64,000 nucleotides of DNA from assembly GCA_033763695.1 (NCBI GenBank), contig JANRKB010000055.1, forward strand, positions 24,980-88,979. Direction: 5' to 3'. Numbering within the stretch: the stretch's first letter is position 1; each line of letters opens with the position of its first letter. Shown here piece after piece: positions 38,346-47,187 of this stretch. Source of the DNA: JANRKB01 sp033763695 (lineage in GTDB: Bacteria > Planctomycetota > Phycisphaerae > Phycisphaerales > UBA1924). The notes below the pieces were generated by a model that searched no databases, had not been told where the DNA came from, and saw only the letters and a list, made by a program, of their open reading frames with translations. The position numbers and the translations under genes were made by a program.

Positions 38346-39329
38346 TTGATCTTGGCTGACGTCTTCCACGGATGGAGTCGTTCGTTGACCGTCGCGAGCG
38401 CGGCGGGTGCGATGCTTGTGCCGTGCTGCGCGAGCGTTCCGGCGCAGCCCGCGCCGCCTTCGACGCCGCGCGCGACGAGCGAGCAACCAAAAACCCAAGC
38501 TGCGGAGAAGACGGAACTGCATGCGAAGCCGACGCTGATTGCCGAGCATCGCGAGGTGGTGCCCGGCGAGCGCACGCGGCTGGTGCTGAAGTTTGCGATT
38601 CGTCCACATTGGCACATGTATTGGAACGGCCAGAACGACACGGGTCTGCCCGCATCGTGGCAGACACGCGATTGGCCGCGCGGCTTTGAGATCACCGCGA
38701 GCGGTTGGCCTGGTCCACGCCGGATGGTGCTGCCCGGTGATATTCGCGACCACATCTATGAGGACGAGTTCTGCGTCGTGCTTGAGGTGCAGGTGCCCAG
38801 CGACGCGAAGCCGGGTTCAACCGTGACGTTGCCGTTGCACGTTGAGTGGATGGTGTGCGACACCATGTGCGTGCTCGAGCAGCAGGACGTCTCGATCGCG
38901 CTGGCCGTGGTTGAAAAGCGAGCGCCGAAGCGAGAAGGTGAGCGGATGGAGCCGGGGGTTTGGGCTGTGCAGGCGGCGCGGGCCGCGATCCCGCGCGGCG
39001 GAACGCTCGCGCTGGAAGCGACCTCGCGCGCGACGATCCGGCGCGACGCGAGCGAGCTCGTGTTGAACGTTGCCGGCGCGACAGAGATCGAGTTCTATCC
39101 CGCGAGCGATGCATCCGAGCCTGTCAGCCCGATTGAGGGCACGGCGGCTCGTGGCGATGCACTGCGGGTGAAGTTTGCCGATGCCGCGGCGACGGGCAAG
39201 GCCGCCGGGATCGTCGCATGGCGGACTGAGCCGACATCGCGTTGGGAGTATGATTGGGTCTCGCCCGAGCAGGAACACACAAACGAGGGGAAGGTGGGGG
39301 AACCGGCGTCGAAGGCAGACGCCCAATAA
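38346..39329 (+). CDS. exported DsbD N-terminal (alpha) domain-like protein
   Basis: About 325 residues. A TTG start is needed: 38352 is well spaced from GGAGG, 38346 is the longest option. A signal peptide (LTVASAAGAMLVPCCASVPAQ) is followed by LVLKFAIRPHWHMYWNGQNDTGLPASW, RMVLPGDIRDHIYEDEF and LPLHVEWMVCDTMCVLEQQDVSIAL. The CXXXC in that last segment marks the DsbD-alpha (DsbC-corrector) family, which takes electrons from the membrane domain of DsbD to periplasmic partners. No membrane DsbD-beta is adjacent. Neighbours are a redoxin and other envelope proteins, so a thiol-redox role outside the membrane is likely. Confidence 0.78.
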   Translation: MILADVFHGWSRSLTVASAAGAMLVPCCASVPAQPAPPSTPRATSEQPKTQAAEKTELHAKPTLIAEHREVVPGERTRLVLKFAIRPHWHMYWNGQNDTGLPASWQTRDWPRGFEITASGWPGPRRMVLPGDIRDHIYEDEFCVVLEVQVPSDAKPGSTVTLPLHVEWMVCDTMCVLEQQDVSIALAVVEKRAPKREGERMEPGVWAVQAARAAIPRGGTLALEATSRATIRRDASELVLNVAGATEIEFYPASDASEPVSPIEGTAARGDALRVKFADAAATGKAAGIVAWRTEPTSRWEYDWVSPEQEHTNEGKVGEPASKADAQ

Positions 39330-39617
39330 CTGCGGAAGTTGAGCGTTCTGCGGCATGGCGGCCGCGAGCGACAGGTGATTCGTGCGGCGGAGCGCGAGAG
39401 GTCGATGACTTGGGGCAAGCGGCTGTAGGCCGTTGCACTCACGATTGAGGCCCCCGTGGGCTTAGGCGACCGCCGAGATGTGTGACCCGGGTGTCTGCGA
39501 ACGGCGTGGACCGGGTGTGTTGAGTAAGCAGGAATTCGGCGTGCGGCTTTGGGCGTGTGGCCCGGAGCAGAGCGCGCCGAGCAAGCCCGCTCAAGTGCGG
39601 GCAGGAGAATGGAAGCA

Positions 39618-40400
39618 ATGACGACTCGTACGACCAAGATGCTCTTCGCTGCGTGTGCCGCGGCCGCGTTTGCGATGGCGACCCCCGCGATCGCCCAGGA
39701 CAGCAAGCCCGAGGCTCAGCCCGCGGCGACGCAGCCGAGCAAACCGGCCAAAGACAAACACGGCGAAGGCCACAAGGACGGCGAGAAGGCACACAAGGAC
39801 AAGAAGGACGGCGAGAAGAAGGACGCAGACAAGAAGGATGAGAAGAAGAACGCCAGCGAGGCCGTGGTCGGCTCGCTCGCGCCCGATTTCATCCTCAAGG
39901 ACACCGACGGCAAGGACGTGAAGCTCAGCGACCTGACGGCCGCGGGCAACATCGTCGTCATCCAGTGGTTCAACCCCGGCTGCCCGTTCGTCGTGAAGCA
40001 CTATGAGAAGGCCAAGACCTTCAACGACATGGCGAAGGCGTGGGAAGGCAAGAAGGTGGTGATGGTCGGCATCAACAGCGGCGCTCCGGGCAAGGAAGGC
40101 GCGGGCAAGGACGCGTCGGTCGCCGCCAAGAAGAAGTGGAACATGAACTACGCCGTCCTTCTCGATGAAGATGGCAAGGTCGGCAAGGCCTACGGCGCGA
40201 AGAACACCCCTGCGATGTACGTCGTCGCGGCGGACGGCAAGCTCGCCTACGCCGGCGCGATCGATGATGACAGCAGCATGAACGGCATCGGCAAGACGAA
40301 CTACGTCACCAAGGCCGTGGATGAACTGCTTGCGGGCAAGCCAGTCTCGGTGCCCAGCACCAAGCCGTACGGCTGCAGCGTGAAGTACGCGACCAAGTAA
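39618..40400 (+). CDS. exported thioredoxin-fold redoxin with a charged linker
   Basis: 260 residues; ATG at 39618 is ten bases from AGGAG, whereas ATG 39609 is only one base away. Signal peptide KMLFAACAAAAFAMATPAIAQ, then a 55-residue Lys/Asp/Glu/His linker (KDKHGEGHKDGEKAHKDKK...), then a thioredoxin-fold domain: VGSLAPDFILKDTDGKDVKLSDL, VIQWFNPGCPFVVKHYEKAK with one active cysteine, and KAYGAKNTPAMYVVAADGKLAYAGAID. A second cysteine lies in the terminal KPYGCSVKYATK. This is the AhpC/TSA-redoxin type common in planctomycetes; peroxide or disulfide substrate unknown. The linker could bind metal. Confidence 0.82.
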   Translation: MTTRTTKMLFAACAAAAFAMATPAIAQDSKPEAQPAATQPSKPAKDKHGEGHKDGEKAHKDKKDGEKKDADKKDEKKNASEAVVGSLAPDFILKDTDGKDVKLSDLTAAGNIVVIQWFNPGCPFVVKHYEKAKTFNDMAKAWEGKKVVMVGINSGAPGKEGAGKDASVAAKKKWNMNYAVLLDEDGKVGKAYGAKNTPAMYVVAADGKLAYAGAIDDDSSMNGIGKTNYVTKAVDELLAGKPVSVPSTKPYGCSVKYATK

Positions 40401-40448
40401 CACACGCCTGACGCGGCGGAATGCCGCATGCGTCAAGAAAAGTGAACT

Positions 40449-40478
40449 CGGCGTGTCGGGGCAACACCCGGCACGCCG
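40449..40478 (+). terminator. hairpin after the redoxin gene
   Basis: CGGCGTGTCGGG (40449-40460) pairs with CCCGGCACGCCG (40467-40478) with one wobble. Only a weak T-rich tail (ATTGTCT) follows. Confidence 0.6.
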
Positions 40479-40490
40479 ATTGTCTAAGAA

Positions 40491-40545
40491 GAAGAGACGG
40501 AGAGACGGAGAGACGCAGACACGAAGAGACGGAGTGCGAAAGGCA
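40491..40545. repeat. GAGACGGA tandem repeat with TGCGAAAGGCA box
   Basis: Several (G)AGAGACGG/GAGACGCA units in a row, ending GAAGAGACGGAGTGCGAAAGGCA. The same GAAGAGACG plus TGCGAAAGGCA arrangement follows the terminator at 24109. Lies in the 320-base gap between the redoxin gene and rseP. Confidence 0.6.
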
Positions 40546-40613
40546 AAGAACGAGTCACAACGTCATGAGCGAAGAACTCCGAACACACGCTGCTCCTGTG
40601 CCACGTCTTCTCT

Positions 40614-40704
40614 GATGCCCGATGCCCGATGCCCGATGCCCGATGCCCGATGCCTGATGCCTGATGCCCGCTGCCTGAAGTCAGAAGTCCGATGCCTGAT
40701 GCCT
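40614..40704. repeat. 13-unit period-7 tandem repeat upstream of rseP
   Basis: GATGCCC units (first five exact) followed by GATGCCT, GATGCCT, GATGCCC, GCTGCCT, GAAGTCA, GAAGTCC, GATGCCT, GATGCCT. It ends 16 bases before the rseP start, so changes in unit number would alter the leader, not the protein. No gene is seen here. Confidence 0.85.
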
Positions 40705-40720
40705 CAACCCACGACCTCCC

Positions 40721-42805
40721 ATGCTCGACCTGATCCGCACCATCTTTGATCTCTCGCTCGTCATCCTCGGCTTCGGGTTCATCGTCTTCGTGCATGAACT
40801 CGGCCACTTTGTGGCGGCACGCTGGGCGGGTATTCGCGTGCTCGCGTTTGCCCTCGGCTTCGGACGAGCGGTCGCGTCCTATCGAGAGGGCTTGGGCTTT
40901 CGGCTGGGGTCGAGCGAACCGGAGTATTTCGCGCTCGCCGATCGACGCGGCGTCAGCCCGACGGAGTATCGCCTCAACGTGCTGCCCTTCGGCGGCTACG
41001 TGAAGATGCTCGGCCAGGATGACATGAACCCGCTCGCGACGAGCGCCGAGCCGGACAGTTACCAGAGTTGCAAGCCCGGCAAGCGGATGGTCGTGATCTC
41101 GGCGGGCGTGGTGATGAATCTGATCCTCGCGGCCGTGCTGTTCGTGCTTGTCTTCATGGCGGGCCTGCCGGCCGAGCCGCCGAAGATCGGCTTTGTCGCT
41201 CCCGGGCGGGCGGCGGCGTTGGCGACGCCGATCGATCCAAGCATCGGCCAGGGGCTCAAGCCGGGTGATCGTGTTGTCTCAATCGACGGCACTGCGCCGG
41301 ATTCGTTCAGCGATGTCATGCTTGCGGCGGCAATGAGTGCGCCGGGGCAATCGCTGCGCATCGGTGTCGAGCGTCCGGGGCTGGCGGGTGTCGCCGAGTT
41401 TGAGGTGACGCCGCGGCAGGGCGAAGTGTCGAAACTGATGGAACTCGGCGTCGCGCCGACCCAGAGCCTGACGTTGGTGCGGCCGCGGGCGAGTTCGGAT
41501 CTGGCCACCCTGAAGCAGCGCTACGCGACGCTCGGTCTCGAAAGCGTCGAGCCCGGCATGCGCATCACGGCCGTCAATGGTCAGACCACCCTGACCGGCT
41601 TCCACGATCTGGCTGAACTTGCCCGGGCATCGCTCGGCGCTCCGATGAAGGTGCGTTTCGAGGGTGACGGCCGCAGCGTCGACGTCACGCTGGCGCCCAA
41701 GCCTGAGTATCAGGCGTCGGTGCAATTGGTGACGCCGGAACTCACGATCGAGCAGCGTCACTTGCTGGGTCTGACTCCCGTGCTGCGTGTCTCTTCCGAG
41801 ACCGACGCGGAGACCGCTCCCAAGCAGGGCTTGATGCCCGGCGACGTTTTTGCCCGCGTTGGCGCGGTCGAGTATCCGAGCGTCGCACGCGGCATCGCCG
41901 AGATCAAGGCCCACGCGGGGCGCACGCTCGATGTTGTGGTGCTGCGGCGCGGCGAGGATGGCTTGCGTGAAGTCGCGCTGACGGTCAATGTGTCAGGCGA
42001 GGGACGCGTCGGCTTCCTTCCGGCGGACACCGCCGACGACAGCACGATCGTCGCGCTGCCCATGCCGCTGGGTACGAAGGACGACAAGGGGCAGGTGCAG
42101 GAGACAGCGAACCCCGCGGCGGAGATCATCACTCGCCCGGGCGTGCGGATCGCGGCGATCGAAGGACGCCCGGTGGAGAACTTCGCAGAGGCGCGTGCCG
42201 CGCTCGTCGCGGCGGTGAACTCGCGCGAGCGCCCGGTATGGGTTGAGGTTCAGCTTGAACCGCTGGGAGAGGGCGGCAAGGCGATCACGCGGTCTGAGAT
42301 TCGATGGGTTCTCGATTCCGCTGAGATCGCCCAGCTCAACGGGTTGGGTTGGACGAGCCCGATCGGCGCAGAACTCTTTGAGGCTGAGCAGACGATCGTG
42401 AAGGCGGACGGCCCGGTCGCCGCGATTTCCAAGGGCCTCAAGGAAACCAAGCGCGTTATGCTCACGACCTACGTGACATTTGCGCGACTTTTCCAGGGCA
42501 CGGTGAAGGTCGAGCATCTCAAGGGGCCGGTGGGAATCGCTCACTTGGGAACGATGGTCGCGGAGCAGGGCTGGATCAAGCTGCTGTTCTTTCTCGCGCT
42601 CATCAGCGTGAATCTTGCCGTGATCAACTTCCTGCCGCTGCCGATTGTCGACGGCGGGCAGTTTGTCTTCCTCGTGATCGAAGCGATCCGCGGCAAGCCT
42701 GTGTCCGAACGGATTCAGGGCGCGGCGACCCTGGCAGGACTCGCCTTGATTGGCACGATGTTCCTCATCGTCACCTTCCATGACGTCATGAATCTGCTGC
42801 GCTGA
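40721..42805 (+). CDS. rseP: RIP-type site-2 metalloprotease
   Basis: 694 residues, much longer than the roughly 450 of E. coli RseP. Zinc site HELGHF in the first membrane helix (residues 25-30), FGGYVKMLGQDD, a second helix RMVVISAGVVMNLILAAVLFVLVFM, and the C-terminal membrane motif NFLPLPIVDGG. Between them lie at least three PDZ-like segments (LKPGDRVVSIDG; EPGMRITAVNGQ; LMPGDVFARVGA, plus IAAIEGRPV). Cuts membrane-anchored anti-sigma factors inside the bilayer after a first cleavage. It is a plausible partner for membrane anti-sigma systems, but no direct link is visible. The PDZ expansion may sense folded state of periplasmic substrates. Confidence 0.92.
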   Translation: MLDLIRTIFDLSLVILGFGFIVFVHELGHFVAARWAGIRVLAFALGFGRAVASYREGLGFRLGSSEPEYFALADRRGVSPTEYRLNVLPFGGYVKMLGQDDMNPLATSAEPDSYQSCKPGKRMVVISAGVVMNLILAAVLFVLVFMAGLPAEPPKIGFVAPGRAAALATPIDPSIGQGLKPGDRVVSIDGTAPDSFSDVMLAAAMSAPGQSLRIGVERPGLAGVAEFEVTPRQGEVSKLMELGVAPTQSLTLVRPRASSDLATLKQRYATLGLESVEPGMRITAVNGQTTLTGFHDLAELARASLGAPMKVRFEGDGRSVDVTLAPKPEYQASVQLVTPELTIEQRHLLGLTPVLRVSSETDAETAPKQGLMPGDVFARVGAVEYPSVARGIAEIKAHAGRTLDVVVLRRGEDGLREVALTVNVSGEGRVGFLPADTADDSTIVALPMPLGTKDDKGQVQETANPAAEIITRPGVRIAAIEGRPVENFAEARAALVAAVNSRERPVWVEVQLEPLGEGGKAITRSEIRWVLDSAEIAQLNGLGWTSPIGAELFEAEQTIVKADGPVAAISKGLKETKRVMLTTYVTFARLFQGTVKVEHLKGPVGIAHLGTMVAEQGWIKLLFFLALISVNLAVINFLPLPIVDGGQFVFLVIEAIRGKPVSERIQGAATLAGLALIGTMFLIVTFHDVMNLLR

Positions 42806-42851
42806 CGCGGGCGCGGCAGATGGTCCGTGCTCGCGCTTCGTATGATCGCGC

Positions 42852-45254
42852 ATGAGCGACACGCGCGGCGGGGATTCCGCTTCACCACACACGCACCCCC
42901 AGCACCCCCAGCACCCCCGGAACCCCCGGAACGCCAACCGGCTGATCGAGCAGTCCAGCCCGTATCTGTTGCAGCACGCCCACAACCCGGTGGACTGGCA
43001 TGCGTGGGGCGAGGAGGCCTTTGCCGCCGCACGCTCGCGCGATGTGCCGCTGCTCGTGTCGATCGGCTACAGCACGTGCTACTGGTGTCACGTGATGGAG
43101 CGGGAGTGCTTTGAGAACGAGTCGATCGCGGCCCAGCTCAACGAGCATTTTGTGTGCGTCAAGGTCGATCGCGAAGAGCGCCCCGATGTCGACGATCTGT
43201 GCATGAACGCGATCCTCGCGATGCGCGGGCACGGCGGCTGGCCGCTCAACGTCTTTCTTGAGCCGGGAAGTCTTCGGCCCTTCTGGGCGGGAACGTATCT
43301 GCCCCCAGAGCCGCGCCACGGCATGCCTTCGATCGGGCAGGTGATCGAAGGAATCTCGCATGCGTGGCGGACGGATCGCGGCGCGGTGCTCACGCAGGCG
43401 GCACACATCGCGGATGCGGTGCGTGAGCGACTGGGCGGCGCACCGAGCGAGGCACGCGTTGGTGCGCGACATGTGACGGACGCGGTGGGGCTGCTGCTCC
43501 GCACGCACGACGCCGAGCACGGCGGATTTGGCGCAGCGCCAAAGTTTCCGCAGCCATCGTTTCTTGAACTGCTCCTGGAAACACGCGAGGCGGCGGACGA
43601 CGCCACGCGCGGCGCGATCGATCACGCGATTCGGCGCACGCTCGACGCGATGATGCTCGGCGGCATCTGGGATCATGTGGCGGGCGGGTTTCATCGCTAC
43701 AGCGTGGACGCGCAGTGGACCGTGCCGCACTTTGAGAAGATGCTCTACGACAACGCCCAGTTGGCGGTCGTGTACGCCAAGGCGGCGCGGGCTTTTGGCG
43801 ACGCGGACTACGCGAGCGTTGCGCGGCGGACGTGTGCGTACGCGCTTCGAGAGATGCAGGACGCACGCGGGTTGTTCTGCTCGGCGCAGGATGCCGAGGT
43901 CGACGCCCGCGAAGGGCTGAGTTACATCTGGACGCCCGCCGAAGTGCGAGAGGCGATCACGGACTCTGACGATGCGGCGTTTGCGCTGCGCGTCTTTGGA
44001 CTTGATCGCGGGCCAAACTTCCGCGATCCGCACCACCCCAGCGAACCAGCGGTCAACGTGCTGCGGTTGGACGCGCGGGTGGATGCAAGCGAGCGGGAGC
44101 GGTTCGAGCGCGTGTGCCGCGTTCTTTATGATGCACGAAATCGGCGCAAGCAGCCGCATCGTGACGACAAGGTCATCACGGCGTGGAACGGTCTGATGAT
44201 CGGCGCGCTCGCGATCTGTGGCGAACTGCTCGCGGATCGAGCGTTCATCAACCATGCTGCACGCGTCGCGGGTGGTTTGCTCGCGGCACATCGGCGAACG
44301 GATGGGTTGTTGCTTCGCTCGTCGCGCGGGGCTGTGCACGGGCCGCCGGGCGTTCTTGAGGACTATGCCGCACTCGCGTGGGGCTTGGCTCAGGTCGCGC
44401 GTGCGACGGGCGAGGATCGCTGGCGTGGTGAGGCGAGCGGCCTGATCGCAACAGCGGCACGCGTGTTCGGCGCGGGTGCATCCTCCGCATCGCTGGATGG
44501 CGGCTTGTTTGATACGCCCGCCGCGGCGCGTGATCTGTTCGTGCGTGCTCGATCAACCCACGATGGGGCGATGCCTTCGGGACAGTCACTCATGCTTCAC
44601 GCGTTGCTCGATGTGCACCGCAGTGACGATCGCGACGCGTCGCTTGTGATGGTGCGCGGACTTCTGGGTTCGCTGGCCGGTCCGATCGCCGAATCGCCGA
44701 TCGGCGTTGCGAATGCGACGCGGGGCTTGTTCCGCGTGCTGCGCAATGCGGCGTGGCGACAGGCATGCGCGCCCACGCTGGAGGAGCCGGGCGAGGTTGC
44801 ACACGCTGCGTCGAACGACGAGTTCACGCCCGTCGAGGTCTATGCGTCGGTGGAGCGACTCACGCTGCCGCTCGACACGCCCGCGGAAATGACGTTGCTG
44901 CTGCGGATCGCGCCGGGGTATCACATCATCGCGGCCCAGCCGCGGGAAGATGGCGATGCGGAGAGTGGTCGCGCGGACGATCTCACCGGGCTTGTGCCGC
45001 TGCGGGTGCATCGCCTGGGAGGCGAAGGCTTTGAGGTCTACGCCGACTATCCACGCGGCACGATGTTCCGCGGCTCGCCCGCGGTGGGGGGCGTGCGCGT
45101 GCTCAGCGGCGAGGTCGAACTGCACGTCGCACTCGAGCGCGTCGGCGCGTGGACGGGCAATCCGCTGGTGGGCGTGACGTTTCAGGCATGTCGCGACGAC
45201 GCGTGTCTGGCCGCGACCACGGTCGAACTCGATGTCGCGATTGATCGGGCCTGA
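42852..45254 (+). CDS. YyaL/DUF255 thioredoxin-domain protein fused to a DsbD-alpha-like domain
   Basis: 800 residues. After a His/Pro-rich lead from 9-base DNA repeats (HPQHPQHPRNPRN) comes the DUF255 core: SPYLLQHAHNPVDWHAWGEEAF, STCYWCHVMERECF (CXXC), VKVDREERPDVD and GHGGWPLNVFL. An alpha/alpha-barrel follows, with WDHVAGGFHRYSVDAQWTVPHFEKMLYDNAQL. The last about 140 residues (TPAEMTLLLRIAPGYHIIAAQP ... VTFQACRDDACLAATTVELDV) resemble DsbD-alpha. The family (YyaL, human SPATA20) has no settled function. No signal peptide is apparent, which is odd for a DsbD-alpha part. It follows rseP by 46 bases. Confidence 0.88.
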   Translation: MSDTRGGDSASPHTHPQHPQHPRNPRNANRLIEQSSPYLLQHAHNPVDWHAWGEEAFAAARSRDVPLLVSIGYSTCYWCHVMERECFENESIAAQLNEHFVCVKVDREERPDVDDLCMNAILAMRGHGGWPLNVFLEPGSLRPFWAGTYLPPEPRHGMPSIGQVIEGISHAWRTDRGAVLTQAAHIADAVRERLGGAPSEARVGARHVTDAVGLLLRTHDAEHGGFGAAPKFPQPSFLELLLETREAADDATRGAIDHAIRRTLDAMMLGGIWDHVAGGFHRYSVDAQWTVPHFEKMLYDNAQLAVVYAKAARAFGDADYASVARRTCAYALREMQDARGLFCSAQDAEVDAREGLSYIWTPAEVREAITDSDDAAFALRVFGLDRGPNFRDPHHPSEPAVNVLRLDARVDASERERFERVCRVLYDARNRRKQPHRDDKVITAWNGLMIGALAICGELLADRAFINHAARVAGGLLAAHRRTDGLLLRSSRGAVHGPPGVLEDYAALAWGLAQVARATGEDRWRGEASGLIATAARVFGAGASSASLDGGLFDTPAAARDLFVRARSTHDGAMPSGQSLMLHALLDVHRSDDRDASLVMVRGLLGSLAGPIAESPIGVANATRGLFRVLRNAAWRQACAPTLEEPGEVAHAASNDEFTPVEVYASVERLTLPLDTPAEMTLLLRIAPGYHIIAAQPREDGDAESGRADDLTGLVPLRVHRLGGEGFEVYADYPRGTMFRGSPAVGGVRVLSGEVELHVALERVGAWTGNPLVGVTFQACRDDACLAATTVELDVAIDRA

Positions 45255-45261
45255 TGCGTGA

Positions 45262-47016
45262 TCACTTTGCGGCGGCGCTGGCTTGTGCCGGCACCATGCC
45301 CGGCAGCGGCTGGAAACTGCCATCGCGATTGACGCGGAGTTGGTCGGACTCGAGCAGGTAGTTGAGAACACTGTTGCGCAGGTCGGTCTTGGCCTGGTCG
45401 CGTGCGTTCTCGGCCGAGAGCAGTTCGTTCTCGCTGTCGACGATGTCCTTGGGGTTCACCGTGTCGATCTTGAGATTCTGCTCCTCAAGACGGCGCTTGT
45501 TGATCTCGACCTGCTGCTCGGCGAGTCGCAGGCGGAAGCGAGCGAGGTCGATGGCACGCACCGCGCTACGCACGCTGACGACGATGTTGTCGCGTGATTC
45601 ATCCACCGCGCGGGACTGCGACTGTGCGGCGATGATCGCCGAGCGCAGCCGCAGGCGTTCCTGCTCGCGATCCAAGGGCAGCGAAAGCGTGAGGCCCGCG
45701 GAGTAGTTCAGGTCATCGAGGCTGAACGCGACGCCGCCCTGATCTTCCTGCGGCGGGGTCGGGATGCCGACGCTGGCGTCGGCGTTGAGCGACGGCAGCA
45801 GTTCGTTGCGGGCGTTGGCGACGCCGCGGCGGGCGTCCTCGAGGCGATCGCGGGCGTTTTGCAAGTCGAGGCGATACTCGAGGGCGCGGCGGGTTGCTTC
45901 TTCGAGGCTGATTTCAGGCTCGGCGATATCGAACGCGATGGGGGAGAGCGCGACCTTTGCGTCCACGCCAAGCCCGAGGCGCACCTTGAAGCGGTCAAGC
46001 TGCAGAATGAACTGCTCACGCAGGCTGGCGAGCGAGGCACGCGCGGTGAGCACCTGGTTCTCGGCGATGTTGGCCGCGAAGGCGGGGATGCGGCCGGCTT
46101 CGACGCGTGCGGCCTGTCCGCGTGCAAAGTCCTCGCTGCTCTTGAGGCTGCGGAGCTGGTTCTGAATGCTCGATTGCGTCTGCACGAGCGAGAAGTAATC
46201 GCGTGCGACGCCGACGAGGAACTGGCGACGGAAGCGCTCAAAGGTTCGCGCGTCGTAGACGAGCGAGCGGCGTGCCTGGATGCGAGATTCCTGTGCAACA
46301 TCGCCCGCGCCGCGCAGGAGCGGGATGTCGCCCTTGAGCGAGAGTCGCGAGGCCTGCGTGTAGCGATCAGAGGTTTGCTCGCGGAGTTGCTCGGTGGCGT
46401 TCCAGATCCACGCGGCTTCGACGCTGCCGCCGCTGGGGATGCGCTGCGTCGCCTTGAGCGTGTTGATGATGCTGGCGGCGTGCTGGAAATCGCCCTGATC
46501 GCCGCTGCCGCTGAGGCGCGTGCTGGTGTCGTTGAAGAGGCGCGGCGACCAGTTGTGTTCTTCGATGAGCAGGCGGATCGCGCTGAGGATGTACTGCTCT
46601 TCGGCCGTCAGAAACTCTCGTGATGACCGCTGCCCGATGCGAAACGCTTCGCCGAGATCGATGGTCTGCGTGCTCGGGTCGGTGGCGATCGCGGTGGACG
46701 CATCTGAGTAGCGCTCGAGACGTGCCGCGACATCGCGGGCTTCGTCCGCGGGCGTGAACGTCAGCTCGGGGATGTCGGGGTTCACGGTATTGGGAGACCT
46801 GTTGGTGCTGGCACCCTTGGCGACGTCGGCGGACTTGGGAGGCAGGCGCGAGGGGCTGAGCGAGGTGGGGCCGAGTGCGTCGGACTTGCCTCGCACGAGT
46901 TCGTTGATGCGGCGATCGATCGCGTCGTCGTCCGCCGCACACCCGGCGAGCAGGACGAGCGAGGATGCCAAAAGGAATCCGAATCGGCGAGTGTGGCGTG
47001 GGGTGGTGTGGGGCAT
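45262..47016 (-). CDS. TolC-family outer-membrane efflux lipoprotein
   Basis: 584 residues from ATG at 47016, which opens a signal peptide with lipobox LLAGC. Long helical repeats typical of the outer-membrane efflux family follow: RFRRQFLVGVARDYFSLVQTQSSIQNQL, EDFARGQAARVEAGRIPAFAANIAENQVL, and in the second half RLEDARRGVANARNELLPSLNADASVG. The N-terminal 100 residues after the lipobox are a low-complexity extension. Such proteins form trimeric channels with an inner-membrane pump; no pump or adaptor gene is adjacent, so its partner is elsewhere. It converges with the YyaL gene. Confidence 0.88.
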   Translation of the reverse strand: MPHTTPRHTRRFGFLLASSLVLLAGCAADDDAIDRRINELVRGKSDALGPTSLSPSRLPPKSADVAKGASTNRSPNTVNPDIPELTFTPADEARDVAARLERYSDASTAIATDPSTQTIDLGEAFRIGQRSSREFLTAEEQYILSAIRLLIEEHNWSPRLFNDTSTRLSGSGDQGDFQHAASIINTLKATQRIPSGGSVEAAWIWNATEQLREQTSDRYTQASRLSLKGDIPLLRGAGDVAQESRIQARRSLVYDARTFERFRRQFLVGVARDYFSLVQTQSSIQNQLRSLKSSEDFARGQAARVEAGRIPAFAANIAENQVLTARASLASLREQFILQLDRFKVRLGLGVDAKVALSPIAFDIAEPEISLEEATRRALEYRLDLQNARDRLEDARRGVANARNELLPSLNADASVGIPTPPQEDQGGVAFSLDDLNYSAGLTLSLPLDREQERLRLRSAIIAAQSQSRAVDESRDNIVVSVRSAVRAIDLARFRLRLAEQQVEINKRRLEEQNLKIDTVNPKDIVDSENELLSAENARDQAKTDLRNSVLNYLLESDQLRVNRDGSFQPLPGMVPAQASAAAK

Positions 47017-47054
47017 GCGGGGCGGCAAGGTGAGGGGGGAGCGGGTGTGGGGGT

Positions 47055-47089
47055 GACATCAGACATGAGACACGAGACATCAGACCAAG
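47055..47089. repeat. period-7 degenerate tandem repeat
   Basis: Five units beginning GACATCA, each differing by one to three bases. Located just before the TolC-like gene. Confidence 0.6.
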
Positions 47090-47152
47090 AAGCGGAACGC
47101 GGCCACCGGGCAAGCATCGCGGCATCGCAGGCGAGACGGCCTCCGCACCGCG

Positions 47153-47187
47153 AATGCCAAGTGCCAAGTGCCAACGGGCAAGTGCCT
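47153..47187. repeat. period-7 degenerate tandem repeat
   Basis: Five units of AGTGCCA type (AATGCCA, AGTGCCA, AGTGCCA, ACGGGCA, AGTGCCT). Separated by about 65 bases from the tract at 47055. Confidence 0.6.

Noticed and set aside
42891..42935. 9-base tandem repeats (CACCCCCAG type) as a regulatory element
   Set aside because: They lie inside the YyaL coding region and encode a HPQHPRNPRN lead; in-frame coding low complexity explains them.
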